Shown: positions 1-11,100 of the stretch, piece after piece
Position numbering within the stretch: position 1 is the stretch's first letter
Layout of the letters: each line of letters starts with the position of its first letter
Assembly (NCBI GenBank): GCA_018340805.1
Contig: JACMZG010001863.1
Span: forward strand, 26,615,690-26,679,689
Reading direction: 5' to 3'
Source: Microvelia longipes
Lineage: Eukaryota > Arthropoda > Insecta > Hemiptera > Veliidae
Length of the DNA stretch: 64,000 nt
Notes under the pieces: model-generated
Told to the model about the DNA's origin: nothing
Seen by the model: only the letters and a program-made list of their open reading frames with translations
Databases searched by the model: none
Program-made: the position numbers and the translations under genes

Positions 1-1239
1 AACACTATGAATTGAGTCAAGTTTTGGTTACACGCCTTATGAACCTATAAACTACCATAAGACCTGTCAATACATATCAACATGTACTATCTATACACAG
101 GTATATGTGATAAAATGTCCAGACTTAAACTTTTATATATTGATGTATTAGAATAAAATTAAGTTTAGTTTAAAAAAAAGATATCTTTGTTTGTCTGTAA
201 ACAAGCTTTAACCAAAGAAAAATATACGTCTACATGAAGTTCTATAATTTCTAATCTTTTCATCTTCACTCTTCAAATATTTACATCAGTATCTAACATC
301 CCGAAAATAAAAAATAAAGCTACTCAAAAAAACCATTTTTACGGATAAATGTCTTAAACCCGTCAAATGTTAATTGTTTTGGTAATTTCACATCATTTAA
401 CCTGTGTTACTTAAAAGTTAAGTTAAAGGTTTAGTTAATGTTATATATAATTTTATTTATATAACATTTTATATATTAAAAATTTATATAATAAATAAAT
501 TTGTTGATTTCCATATTTCGAGGAAGTACAAAGCGACTCCGAAGAGGGATAGTAGTAAATGAACGTAGTAAATCCGATATTTAGGTAAAAGTTTCGAAAT
601 ACACCGTACCCGAATGTTATACCACATTTTTAAGGATTTAATGGTTGAAATCTGTGACGCATCTAAAACGTTCCACTAGGTATAAGGGATTTTTTAAAGA
701 TATTTGGGACACGTCTATTTTTTACTAATACATCTCATTATAAATAGTGCAATTAAACACGTGAATCTAAACCATGTGTCTGGATTAGAGGTAGGTCAAA
801 CTGTATTCGAAGCAGCCATAAGTCGATCGTTCCTTAAATTTGTAATCAAAATTTAGGTCTAAATTTAAAATTAAAATTTTACTACATCAATTTCGTTTTA
901 CTATTCGGGTTAGAACAAACACGTGATACTTCGATAATTTATCACGTACTATAAAATTAACACGTACTGTGATACTTTTGGGGGAAACTCTTCGAATTCC
1001 GTCGTTATTATATTATTGTTTTAGCATATTCATTTTGAATTCGATGACCATGAATTTTTAATGTAGTCACATGCGAGCCCATTTATGGAAATTAGAGCAT
1101 AAAAATTTTTTCAAGGAAAAGGAAAATTCTTTTTCATAATGCATCACTTTCCTACATTTTTCTTTTTCTCATTTATTTATAGAAAAAGTAATGCGTTAGC
1201 ACTCAAATCCCTGAACCGGAATTTCAAACAAATTATTAT
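1..1239. other. Non-genic AT-rich sequence
   Basis: I see no gene here. Open frames are short and none resembles a known protein. It is plain AT-rich DNA with a weak inverted repeat around 1120-1200. The first recognisable repeat starts near 1240. Confidence 0.5.
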
Positions 1240-1560
1240 CAGTTTTTAGGGGATTTAAAGACCTTTTGAGTGTATTTTACCAAGTTTTCTGTCTGTATGT
1301 ATGTACGGGTATTTATGATGGAGACTGAAGACTTGAAAGGCTTGGTACAAAAATACAGGTCTCGTTTTACTTTTCTGGACTTTTTTTTACGTCATTAACG
1401 TCAAATCATTTATTAATGATTAAAAAATCAAAAATTCATAAAACGAAGAAAAATGTTGTGATCGATTTAACATTTGGCTCACGCTAACTCATATATATTA
1501 GATCAAAAATGCGCCAAGTTTCAGCATTAATAAAAACAATTACAAATGATGTATGATTTT
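1240..1560 (+). repeat. Dispersed repeat family R2, decayed copy
   Basis: The sequence follows the order seen in the other R2 copies: a stretch like GAGTG-GTTTT-CAAAGTT-TCTGTCTGTATGT near 1265-1305, then the CATAAA..GAAAAATGTTG block near 1437-1458, then a TTTCAGCATTA block near 1518. Matching copies are at 10640, 12655 and 58555 (+) and at 36045 and 48945 (-). It is non-coding and heavily diverged. Confidence 0.5.
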
Positions 1561-2750
1561 TTTTAAAAATTCGATCAAAATTGAAAAACCATGCACCCAA
1601 TTGAGATGTAAATTGACACGAGTATATTCGTTTATGTAATATCAATACGGCGAGTATGTCTATGGTTTTTGTCAAATAACTAATGTTGAAAATTATTGAA
1701 CTTATAATTTTTTGCTGTCTGAGGAGGGGGAAGCAAGTCCGATGTGATTTCCGTATTCTGAGAAAGAGCAGATGGTGACCGAAGTGGTTAGGATGAGCGT
1801 ACCGAATTAGATAAGGTGAATCAAGGTTCCGAGGTATCTTGTAACTGATTTTTAGCCTGTTTGACAAAAATTATTGTTATATATTTACTATGTTTAGTTT
1901 GCCGGGTCTAGGAATTAATATTTCTTAATATTCTTTAAGAATCCTTGTTCTCATAAATAATAAGCAAAAATTTGTTAGCAAGATATGATTTTAAGTCTAC
2001 TCGACCTATTGTGAATAGGTAAGTAACTTAAGGAATTCGAATACACTACAGTTAGAACGGACAAATACATGGCCCACTGCATTTTAATGTATTTAAGAGA
2101 TGTATATGTGATAATAAATACCTGTTGCGTGTACTTGCAGCCTAGCAACGGCCACGAATCAAAACCTTATTTCAATGCAAGCTATGTGAATATGTGAAAC
2201 TAACTGCACTAAACTAGGGACTAAGTTACAAATACTTATAACTAAGTATTAAGGATTTAATTCAAAAACTAGACAAAACAGTATTATGGTTAAGAGAAAC
2301 CTATTTCACAAATAATTTTATATTGACACGAAATATTTATTTTACAATACAATACGTTTGTGACACTACCTGACAATTAGTATATTTAAAAATGTCATAA
2401 TTTAGGAACTCATTTGTAGTGAACTTCAAGACAAGATTAGGAAAGGTTCAAGATAAAATAATTGTCAAGTTTTCTGTTATTAGATATGGTAATTATCTAA
2501 TATATGGAAGTTATCATAATATTTTAATCACTAAGATATTAATAGTAGGGTAAAGTAGAAAGGTATTAATAGTAGAATAATTGTGGAAAAGTATTGTATA
2601 ATAGTAAAATAAAATAGTAATAAAATATAAAAAATAAAATATAATAGTATAATAAAATGTATAGCTGAGTTGATGACTCGTAGAAAAGACGGCATTCATA
2701 ACTTAGTAGTTTTTCAGGGTTGGTTAGCAAGTTATAGTGAAACACACGGC

Positions 2751-2890
2751 TAAAATCAATCGACAGCCTGGGAAAATAATGTCTAGGAGCCAATTAGGTT
2801 ATTCCTGGATGTTAAACCACGCCTACCATTTCAAATTGGACCAACTTTATTGGTTCAACACTATTTTCCCACGATGTCAACTGATTTTAG
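2751..2890. mobile_element. MITE, family with TGACAGCATGRGAAAATA ends
   Basis: The ends are inverted repeats of about 28 bp: a left arm at 2751-2780 and its reverse complement ending at 2890. The same terminal sequence bounds the element at 55460-55602, and a weaker copy lies at 18079-18200. It is a short non-coding TIR element, probably in an upstream intron or flank of the gene ending at 3857. Confidence 0.6.
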
Positions 2891-3001
2891 CCATGTGTTA
2901 TATTACAGTAACATCCTGGCAGATCATTCATATATTAGCAATCGTTCATCATCAATGATCCATATTCCTTGTATTTGCCTTCATATATTTATATTTTACA
3001 G

Positions 3002-3857
3002 GGGAGTGTGCGTTCTAGCGCTCAAAGAGCACTTTCAATAATTTACGAAAACACTTCAGCTCAAAGGAGTACAATTAACAGAGGTGCACTTCAAATTAGG
3101 AACTATGCAAAAGATGATTGCGAGAAAAAAGAGAAACGAAAATCAAAAATAATATGCGAAGCACCTCCCAATAAACCTAAGAAAATTCCACCTTACGTTT
3201 ATGGATACTGCAGGTAAAGTAATTCACATAATTTGTCCCAACTGACCATACACTCAGCATTTTCAATTAAAAACATGCGAAGTGAAAAAAACAATCCACA
3301 AAAGAAGGGAAGGAGTTCTAGAGGATTTCAGTTTGTATGGAGAAAAAAATGCCCAGCTCAAATATTATTTCTTTCCAAACAGAATATGTTGTTCTGTATA
3401 TTATATTCTGATTAAGTTGTTAGTATACAGGGCGATACATTTCAAATACATCACTCAGACTAACTCAGCTTCGTGTGGAGCTATCGCGATAAAATTGGTA
3501 TCTACCCCCACTACGTTGACCACAGGAAGTACAAAGCCCAATTATTTGTTTGGTAATCGTCTGGCATGTATGGTGATTTGATTACCAAAAAATTGGAGCA
3601 TATCTTCAAATTAATTATTTTATAAACTAAAAAAAATTGAAATTATTTGCATGCAACAAATCGCACATTGCAAAACCATTGGCCCACTTCTTACAAATAT
3701 TTTTCCATTGCTTTCTCAACGTGTACATAAATTTTAATTGTACTTTAGAGAAGAAGCACCACCTCCACTGACAAGTTGTCCGCCAAAGAAGGAAGAGAAA
3801 AAGAAATCTGGACCATGTTGCAAAAAAGAACAAAAGAAAGGCGGTTGTTCGAGATAA
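3002..3857 (+). CDS. Uncharacterised Lys/Cys-rich small protein (3' two exons)
   Basis: Two exons are supported: 3002-3213, after a TTTTACAG acceptor and before GTAAAG, and 3749-3857, after TTTAG and ending in TAA. The phases join (2+1), giving about 106 residues. The first part (RSSAQRALS..., then RNYAKDD) is basic and could be a mitochondrial targeting segment. It is followed by a charged KK/EK-rich stretch, a proline segment (KPKKIPPYVYGYCR), and a tail with repeated Cys-Pro and Lys-Glu clusters ending in GGCSR. No methionine is available in frame, so a 5' exon is missing from this model. AATAAA overlaps the stop (3857-3862) and recurs at 3968. I do not recognise the family. Arthropods have many short KE/CP-rich proteins of unknown role, but that resemblance is only compositional. 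Confidence 0.55.
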
Positions 3858-4559
3858 ATAAAACAAATCGTCGTTTCAGAATTATAAAGAAAAATTCACC
3901 AGAAAAGCATTGTTAAATTACAAAGAATAACGCATTTGTATCTTAAAGTTAACGAGAAAATTTGATAAATAAAATATATAAAAAAAGGACCATTTTCTTT
4001 ATGAAATAATATCAGTAAAAATTTAGTTATAAATCAAATCAATTCTGTACCGAGTTGTCACTAAACTAATCATTTTTTTAATTTCTATCCCCGTTGAAGA
4101 TACTAATTTTGCTACTTTTTCCACTACATCTCATACAACGTCCATGGGGTCAGAAAAGTTCTCTATTGCTTCATCCATCCCCTTTATATAAGATATCTTA
4201 TTTGTATGGGAGGGGGATTAAGTTTTAAGGATCAAGTATCCAGTTCACGGGTCTTGTCCTTGGAAATTGTCCATGGATGTTACAGCACCGATACCGATAA
4301 TCGTGTAGTAACATAACATGTTACCGGGTACCCTAAGAAAATATGCTGGTGATTAAAAAGGAGTGAGAGCTGCATAATAAATTGAGAAGCAAATATGCTA
4401 GAATTTCGATATAAGGCTAAAAATAAAAGAAAATAAATTAACTAAATATAACTATAATTAAGTGCTTGAACAGTTTTAGTTTTAGAACATACTATCTGCC
4501 CTTGTCAGTTTCCCAAGGCCTGGTTCGACTTACAATTCTAACCTAACTAGATAGTATTT

Positions 4560-4793
<234 letters not shown>

Positions 4794-4807
4794 CAAAGAT
4801 ATTATAG

Positions 4808-5020
4808 TTACTTCGTTCACACGCGCGGTATGGCAGGGGGTTTACCTCCCTGCCATACCTTCTAGGAGATTCAACCTCCCCGTCAGTTGTCATGTGAACA
4901 GGATTGAACAGATTTTTTATCGTGGTAGAGTCTAAACTGTAGTTTAAAAATACCGAATGAACAGTTGGGGTTGAACACGGAGTTGAGCCTTCTCCCAAAC
5001 CCCGGGTGTAAACGAAGTAA
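4808..5020. mobile_element. MITE with TTACTTCGTTYACAC ends
   Basis: The left end TTACTTCGTTCACAC (4808-4822) is matched in inverse by GTGTAAACGAAGTAA ending at 5020. Inside is a strong hairpin (4827-4859) with GGTATGGCAGG pairing with CCTGCCATACC. The TTA/TAA outer bases would suit the three-base target duplication of PIF/Harbinger elements, but they are also part of the inverted repeat, so the class is uncertain. Confidence 0.6.
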
Positions 5021-5550
5021 ATATTTATTGTAATATCAAAATATTATTAGCTGGTTCATTCCATAACCAGTAACTTTATTAAATCAACTCAGATAAAAAC
5101 TCGTGATATCTCCAATTTTAATATAATTTATTTGACAGGTAGGCACTTTATAAAGAAGAAAAAATAGAGATTTATTTTTTATAAAAAAGAAAATCACTAT
5201 TTTTAGAGATTTGTCTTCTTATTACCCTTTTTGACTCATTCTGTGCAGCCATAGAGCCGCATTAATGTCTTGAATTTACCAAATACACATTTTTATTCCA
5301 AAAAAATGTGATTATTTGACATTTCTTTGGCTAATATCTTAAAAAGCCAATTTTTAAAAACTTTGAAACAATTCCTAAAATTGATAGTAAAATGTACTCA
5401 AAAGTTTCCTTCTGGAACATAAAAATATGTTCACTAACTTTTGTTAAGTAAGAAAGGAGGTAACAAAGGAGTTTCAAAATTTTTACACTTTGTCTTTTGC
5501 AAAATTTTATACTTGCAAAGTTTTTATACCTTTTGGATTGGACACAGTAG

Positions 5551-5675
5551 CGCATAACGTGTGTTAAGGTATGTCAAAGTGTATAAAAGATAAGATCCAT
5601 CACATAATCATTGATAAAAAATAGTATATAAAGTGTCTTTTTTACACTTTGTCATACCTTAACACAGTTTATGCG
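5551..5675. repeat. Foldback repeat, 33-bp arms
   Basis: The arms at 5551-5583 and 5643-5675 are near-perfect reverse complements (CGCATAA, then TGTGTTAAGGTATG, then CAAAGTGTA), separated by about 60 bp. Non-coding. Confidence 0.65.
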
Positions 5676-6545
5676 TATTTTAAATTTTCTTCGAGGATTT
5701 CGCGAATGAGGTGGCGGGTGTATGACCAAAAGTCGTTTCAGAGGTACCACGTCACTAAAAAATAGGTTTTAAAAAAGTCAGCAAATAATTTTTAAGGGTC
5801 AAAAGGTCTAATCCTTCGGGGAAAAGGTCCTCATCTATGATTTTTGAGCGCTGAATTGAATTAAACCAGTCTATAGTAAATACGACCATTCTGTCACCAA
5901 AAAGTTGAAAACACTGTGGTGAATTATAAGAAAACTTAAAATACGGTCGGTAAACAATAATTTTTAAGTAGGGTGTCGTTGTTTATGTTTTTATGCAAAT
6001 AATGCTGTGCAATGCACAGAGAACATTGTATAAGCTTATAAGCTATAGGATTAATATGCACATTTTCTTCAAAAAAAGATAAATTATAAATTAAATAAAT
6101 AAACGCTTAGAAAATAATTTTAAATACTTGCTACGAGATTCTGGAAGCAGTAAATATGGCTTTGAATTAGTTGAAATACTCACAATGTCAGGTTGAGTTT
6201 GGTCTTGCAATTTGTCAATCCTCTCAGTATCAAAAATGTCTCTGTAAGAATTCTCTTCTCAGTCATTCTAATTCATTATATTTAATAGCAAAATTGGTTT
6301 ACATTGTTTACAGTATTAGTAACGCTTTACAACGTTTAAGATTTGTAACTTAATTTATACAAAATAAATCAACAAGTAATAAAATAAAGTAACGAAACGA
6401 ACAAACGAAACCGACCGAGGGCGACCCGAATAAAAATCTGATGATTCATGAACAGCTGATATTAAACTAAAACCAGCCATAAATATCAGTGTTGCCAATA
6501 TCTTATTTAAAATTAAGTATTTTATAAAAATGTTTATCTGCTCAC

Positions 6546-6690
6546 GGCAGGAAAATGAAGCATAACTGAACTAATTTTAGGCGAGAAAATAGCATTTCCC
6601 CTGATCGACTGGTAATTAGACATGAATGACTGCACTTTACCTGCCTAGGCAGGAAAGTAGCATTTCCCAGCCGCCCCTGCCTATGCTGGT
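6546..6690. mobile_element. MITE-like copy with GGCAGGAAA ends
   Basis: It starts with GGCAGGAAAATGAAGCATAA and closes near CCTGCCTATGC. The terminal motif is shared with the better preserved element at 7354-7513. Confidence 0.4.
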
Positions 6691-6979
6691 AAAGAAAGTT
6701 AATAGATAATTTTTTTAAACATGATTAGTTAATTATCAATAAAAGCCTATTGAATTTATTTAATAATTTATATAAAGAATAATTACATTATTTAACTAAT
6801 TAAACTTAAAATAAAACAATTTGTAATGTAAATCTTTAATAAGAAATAAATTTTATTGATTATATTAAAGGCAACACTTTTTGTCTTGGGTTTATTATCT
6901 CATCTTTTTTTTTTGTCAAATCATTTACTACTTTTATTATTCGAACCCGTATTTAATACAGTTTGAAAGTTAGTTTGTG

Positions 6980-7305
6980 ATGAATATCGTCGAAGATATA
7001 GACGAGCTTTTTGAACATACCCCGCCGGATGTTTTGGAAATAGCTACAAATGCCAAAGAGAGCCTACTACCCGGCAAATCAGGAAGTAGGTATCTCAAAG
7101 CATATGAAGTGTTCAAAGAATAGTGCTCAGAGAAAAAAGTAAAGAATGTAAGTGAATACGTTGTGTAGCGCATTTAAAAGAACTGTCAAAAACAAAATCG
7201 AGCGCTACTCTGTGTTCAACTTTCTCGATGATAAGATCTGTATTATCAGTCAAAGAAAATGTAAATAAAAAACATTATACAAACGTAATAAGTTTTTCAA
7301 CAATG
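6980..7305 (+). pseudogene. Decayed tyrosine-recombinase (Crypton-like) N-terminal domain
   Basis: Translation from ATG 6980 gives about 47 residues (ending ..LLPGKSGSRYLKAYEVFKE), then TAG at 7121. The frame resumes (CSEKKVKNVSE) to a second stop at 7165 and shifts to another frame near 7200 (SATLCSTFSMIRSVLSVKENVN). The pattern of a P-G-K-S...RY..AYE.F region, a ..VKNVSE.V.. region and S.TL.STFSMIRS matches the SAM-like N-terminal domain of Crypton/DIRS-type tyrosine recombinases common in arthropod genomes. Two stops and a frameshift make it inactive, and no catalytic domain follows. The family call is from pattern memory. Confidence 0.55.
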
Positions 7306-7353
7306 CTAGTTTTGATTTATTACTGTTCGCAGATAAAATATTGTGTGGATCGA

Positions 7354-7513
7354 GGCAGGAAAGGATACATTACTGACTTGTATATTTGCCTCGTCAGTCA
7401 AATTATATATTACCTGCCTCGGCTTCGCCTCTGCAGGTAATTTAGATAGCCCACCCTAGCCTTCGGCTCGGGGGCTAACTTCAATACTAGTCAGTAATAT
7501 TCCATTTTCCTGC
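7354..7513. mobile_element. MITE with about 30-bp TIRs (GGCAGGAAA..TTACTGAC)
   Basis: The left end (7354-7383) and the reverse complement of the right end (about 7483-7513) share GGCAGGAAA, ATTACTGACT and GTAT. GC-rich hairpins (CCTGCCTCGGCTTCGCCTC..., GCCTTCGGC) fill the centre. It lies directly downstream of the recombinase remnant. Confidence 0.6.
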
Positions 7514-7930
7514 CCAGTTACACAAATAACTATTAATACTTAATATTATATCGTATTTTTATGTAATAATATGTAGGCTAAAAAGTCATTGTTTACCAAA
7601 CGAAAAACACCGAAATAATCTCAACTCATTTATTTCTCCTCCAAGGGTGTATTGATTTTTTTACCATTATATTTAAATGTACTATAACTCCCTTGGAGAT
7701 AAATTATTATTAAGAAAATTTCCCATGCCATTTTTAAATATTTTGATGACAGTGCTGGCAAAATTACCTTTTGCAGCTTAAAAACATTTCAGTAATGTCT
7801 AATTTTGCAAACGTAAGTAATAAAATATATTTTTTTTTCTAATGTAGCGAGTTTTTGGGGTCACTTTATTTTCTGTGGTACAGAACGTGAAATTCAAATA
7901 AGCGTATTCGTGTATATATATTGTATATTA

Positions 7931-7935
<5 letters not shown>

Positions 7936-7968
<33 letters not shown>

Positions 7969-7969
7969 T

Positions 7970-8012
<43 letters not shown>

Positions 8013-8013
8013 A
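7936..8013. repeat. (TA)n microsatellite
   Basis: An interrupted TA array upstream of the GTF3C5 start. Confidence 0.9.
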
Positions 8014-8190
8014 TATTAACAGACATATTAACTTAATGATCATTAAATATATAAAGAAGAAGAAGAAGTACAAATGTTTACAAATGAAGGTTTCGGTCAG
8101 GTTTCGGTTACGAGACGAAAACTAAAACATATAATAATAGCTTATATTTCATATTATCTACTATTATAAGTATATTGATTATATTAAGCA

Positions 8191-11100
8191 ATGGAGTTAG
8201 AAACGAGTGGAATCAAGAAAGAGTTAATATGCATTGAATACCCAGGAATAGTTGAAAATGTGGATAACATGTTCAGAACTTTAGGCGGTCTTCCTGAAGT
8301 ATCAAAGGTATCTTTGTTGTCCATTTTGTTATTTATCTGTATTCTGCTGTATTGCAGAGTACACAGGTAAAAAAGTTTGTACCTAAGGAATGAAGGATTC
8401 TGATTTCATTCTGACCCATAGAGATATCAGATACAAAAAGTCATTTGAGGAGGGAGGTTCTGTTATTGTGACATGTGATAACACCATGGAGATATGAATA
8501 CTAAGTATTGTGGAATTGAATTAACAAGTATCTTTACTCTTGTATTTTGGGCTATTGATATGACTGCTGGACTTAAATTGCTTTGCAACCGGTTTGCTGA
8601 TTTGGGTTTAGTATACACTGTACACACCAAACCAAGGGTGCTTGTGAACAGGGACCCTCATCTTCCTTGTCTATGAAACAAGAAACAATCAGCCTCTTGG
8701 CCAAGAGGCCATTCATCATTACTAGTTTATATAAGTGACATACTACCACAATATAAGTGACTTTTCAAATGTATTAGTGAAAAAACTTGATTTGTTTACA
8801 TTATGTAATATATGTCAATCTAAAATGTAACTTTGTATTTTTGTTAACCATACATAATAGTATATTTGTTTTAAAACATTCAGGCCAATAGTTTTTATTG
8901 CTAGGAGGGCTACAAATATTACTTGTACCATGCAATTTATTAAAATTGTTTCTGGGGATTTCTTTATTATTTTCGTAAGTTTAAGTTTGAACCAAAAAAA
9001 TTAGATATTTATCATACCACAGTAACGTGTAAAAAGGAACTAAAAAGTTTATTTGCAACTCCTCAAGGAGGGGGTAGTTTGTAGCTTGTTATTGTTCCTA
9101 AAAGTCATGTTTTAAGATGCTGAAATATCTAGGTGGGTTTTTACAAAAAGAGATAAGGGGTTATAAAAATTAAAAAATCCATACTTCACATCTTATGGAA
9201 ATAAACATAATTTAGTAATGTCGTTTTCAAATACTTTTTTATGCCCCGTTTATATTTTTTATAATTAGGATGAACTTGGTTAAGTTAGCCCAAACAGGTT
9301 TGAGCGAATTTGCTAAATCCCATCCTTGAGTAAAGGTATAGGCAGGATGATAGTTGGGTGATAAGGGACTAAACTGCTTAAGGTTTTATTTATTTACAAT
9401 TGATTGTTATCAGCCATGATAGGATACAACAAGTCAAAATACAATTACTAATTTACAAGTTTAACTCAGATAAGGGACAAGGTGCCATGCCGTGATTCCT
9501 GGCACCACTTTTATGTGAAAATTTGAAATAAAACCTACCCTCATATGGTGCCAAGATGTATATGGTGAAACCCTATCCTATCTCTACCTATAGAAGCTAG
9601 GAGACCACTTTGAAAGATTCAAAATCTGACAGATTTTTGTTTTCAAAACAATGGAGTACAACATTCTCCTTTCACTGTGTAAAAGGTGAATGTTTTAATC
9701 TATTGTTTCAAAGTTGATCATCGTAATTATTATCAGTTTTATCTGTTCTAGGGTTTGGCAACAAAAAATAGAAGACTAGAACTGCGATTTCGTCCAGACG
9801 ACCCCTATTGCAAACCAGTTTGTGGGGATAAAGTTAAGACTAATAGACTATTGCTTCGTATCAAAGTAACAATTGTAAAAGATAAAAACACTGGAACCAC
9901 TAGTGGAGTGGGTTCTGTCAAAATTGTCGGAAGAGTTGTTACTTCTGTAAAATTTAAATGTTGGTATATAAAGCATTTTAAAATTGAATTAACTTTTAGC
10001 TTACATTGTTAAGATTGAGATAAGTAGTATGATAATTTAACAAACTGTTACTCTGTCTTCCAGAATGACTATTGGAAGACTATGCCAGTAATTATTCTGT
10101 CAAACAAACCCAGAATACAAAATGTGGGAAAAATATCATACTCGGGGAGCCCAGGGATGATTTTTAAGTCATAAGGTCATGAATCATAGGATTCACCTGA
10201 CCAAAGAGTAGAGTAAGAAAACCATAAGTCTGATGATTAATCCTGAAACTGACGATATGCTGACAGCAAAATTTTAGAATTATTCAACTATTTTGAGAAA
10301 GTTATTATTAGACTAATAGACTTATTATTATTGTTTTGTTTGGCTTTATTTTGAAAAAGTTTCAAATAAAAGTTGTAGTACTTAAGAAAACAAACATTTT
10401 ATATTGTTTTGTATTCAAGATTAAAGTCATGAAGTTGTAAATATATATAATGATTGCAAATGAGTGAGAAATATTTCGATGGACTGTATCTTAAAAATGA
10501 AGCGATGTTAGAGAAAAATTAGTAGGACTAAATATGTTTATTTAATTGAGTACTACAATTTTTATTTGAAACTTTTTTAGAATTTTTAGAAAAAAAATAG
10601 TTGTAATAAATAAAAATTTTCCTGAGTCAGCATATGTTTATCCCTGGATTAAATTAAATTAGTGCAAAAAAATAAATTCATAAAATGCAGAAAAATGTTT
10701 GCATAAAAAAAAAGTGAAAAGAAATTTAGCCCCCATGTATCCTTATATATTAGAATTATCAGCATTAGTTCAATTTTTATTGAATGACACAGATACATTT
10801 TTTATTGATCAAAAATAACTATTTACTGTCGTAAAAAAGTATTCATAAAATAAGTTTTATTTCAATATGACTAGTATATCTACAGTTTTTCTTGGATCAC
10901 AAGTATTAAGGATCATCAAGCAAGGTCAGTACCTAGATAGGTGACCTCTGGGTATAAAATGCAAGTTTTTACCATCTGAGGACAAGCAAAAGGAATTTAT
11001 TGTGGGGAGGATGATCTTAGCAATTCCGATATGCTCAGAGGTACCCCATGTCTACTTTTTATTCTCAGATTAAAATTAAACTTTTAAGGCTGTTTATTTT

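Noticed and set aside
1770..1850. tRNA-like sequence (GTGACCGAAGTGGTTAGGAT..)
   Set aside because: The A-box resemblance is partial, the B box does not match and no cloverleaf forms.
1484..1867. 127-residue minus-strand open frame
   Set aside because: It overlaps an R2 copy, has no recognisable motif and no splice context.
8660..8830. R1 as a Helitron ending in CTAG after the hairpin
   Set aside because: Copies remain similar beyond CTAG (AGTAAT..AAACTGA), so CTAG is not the terminus.
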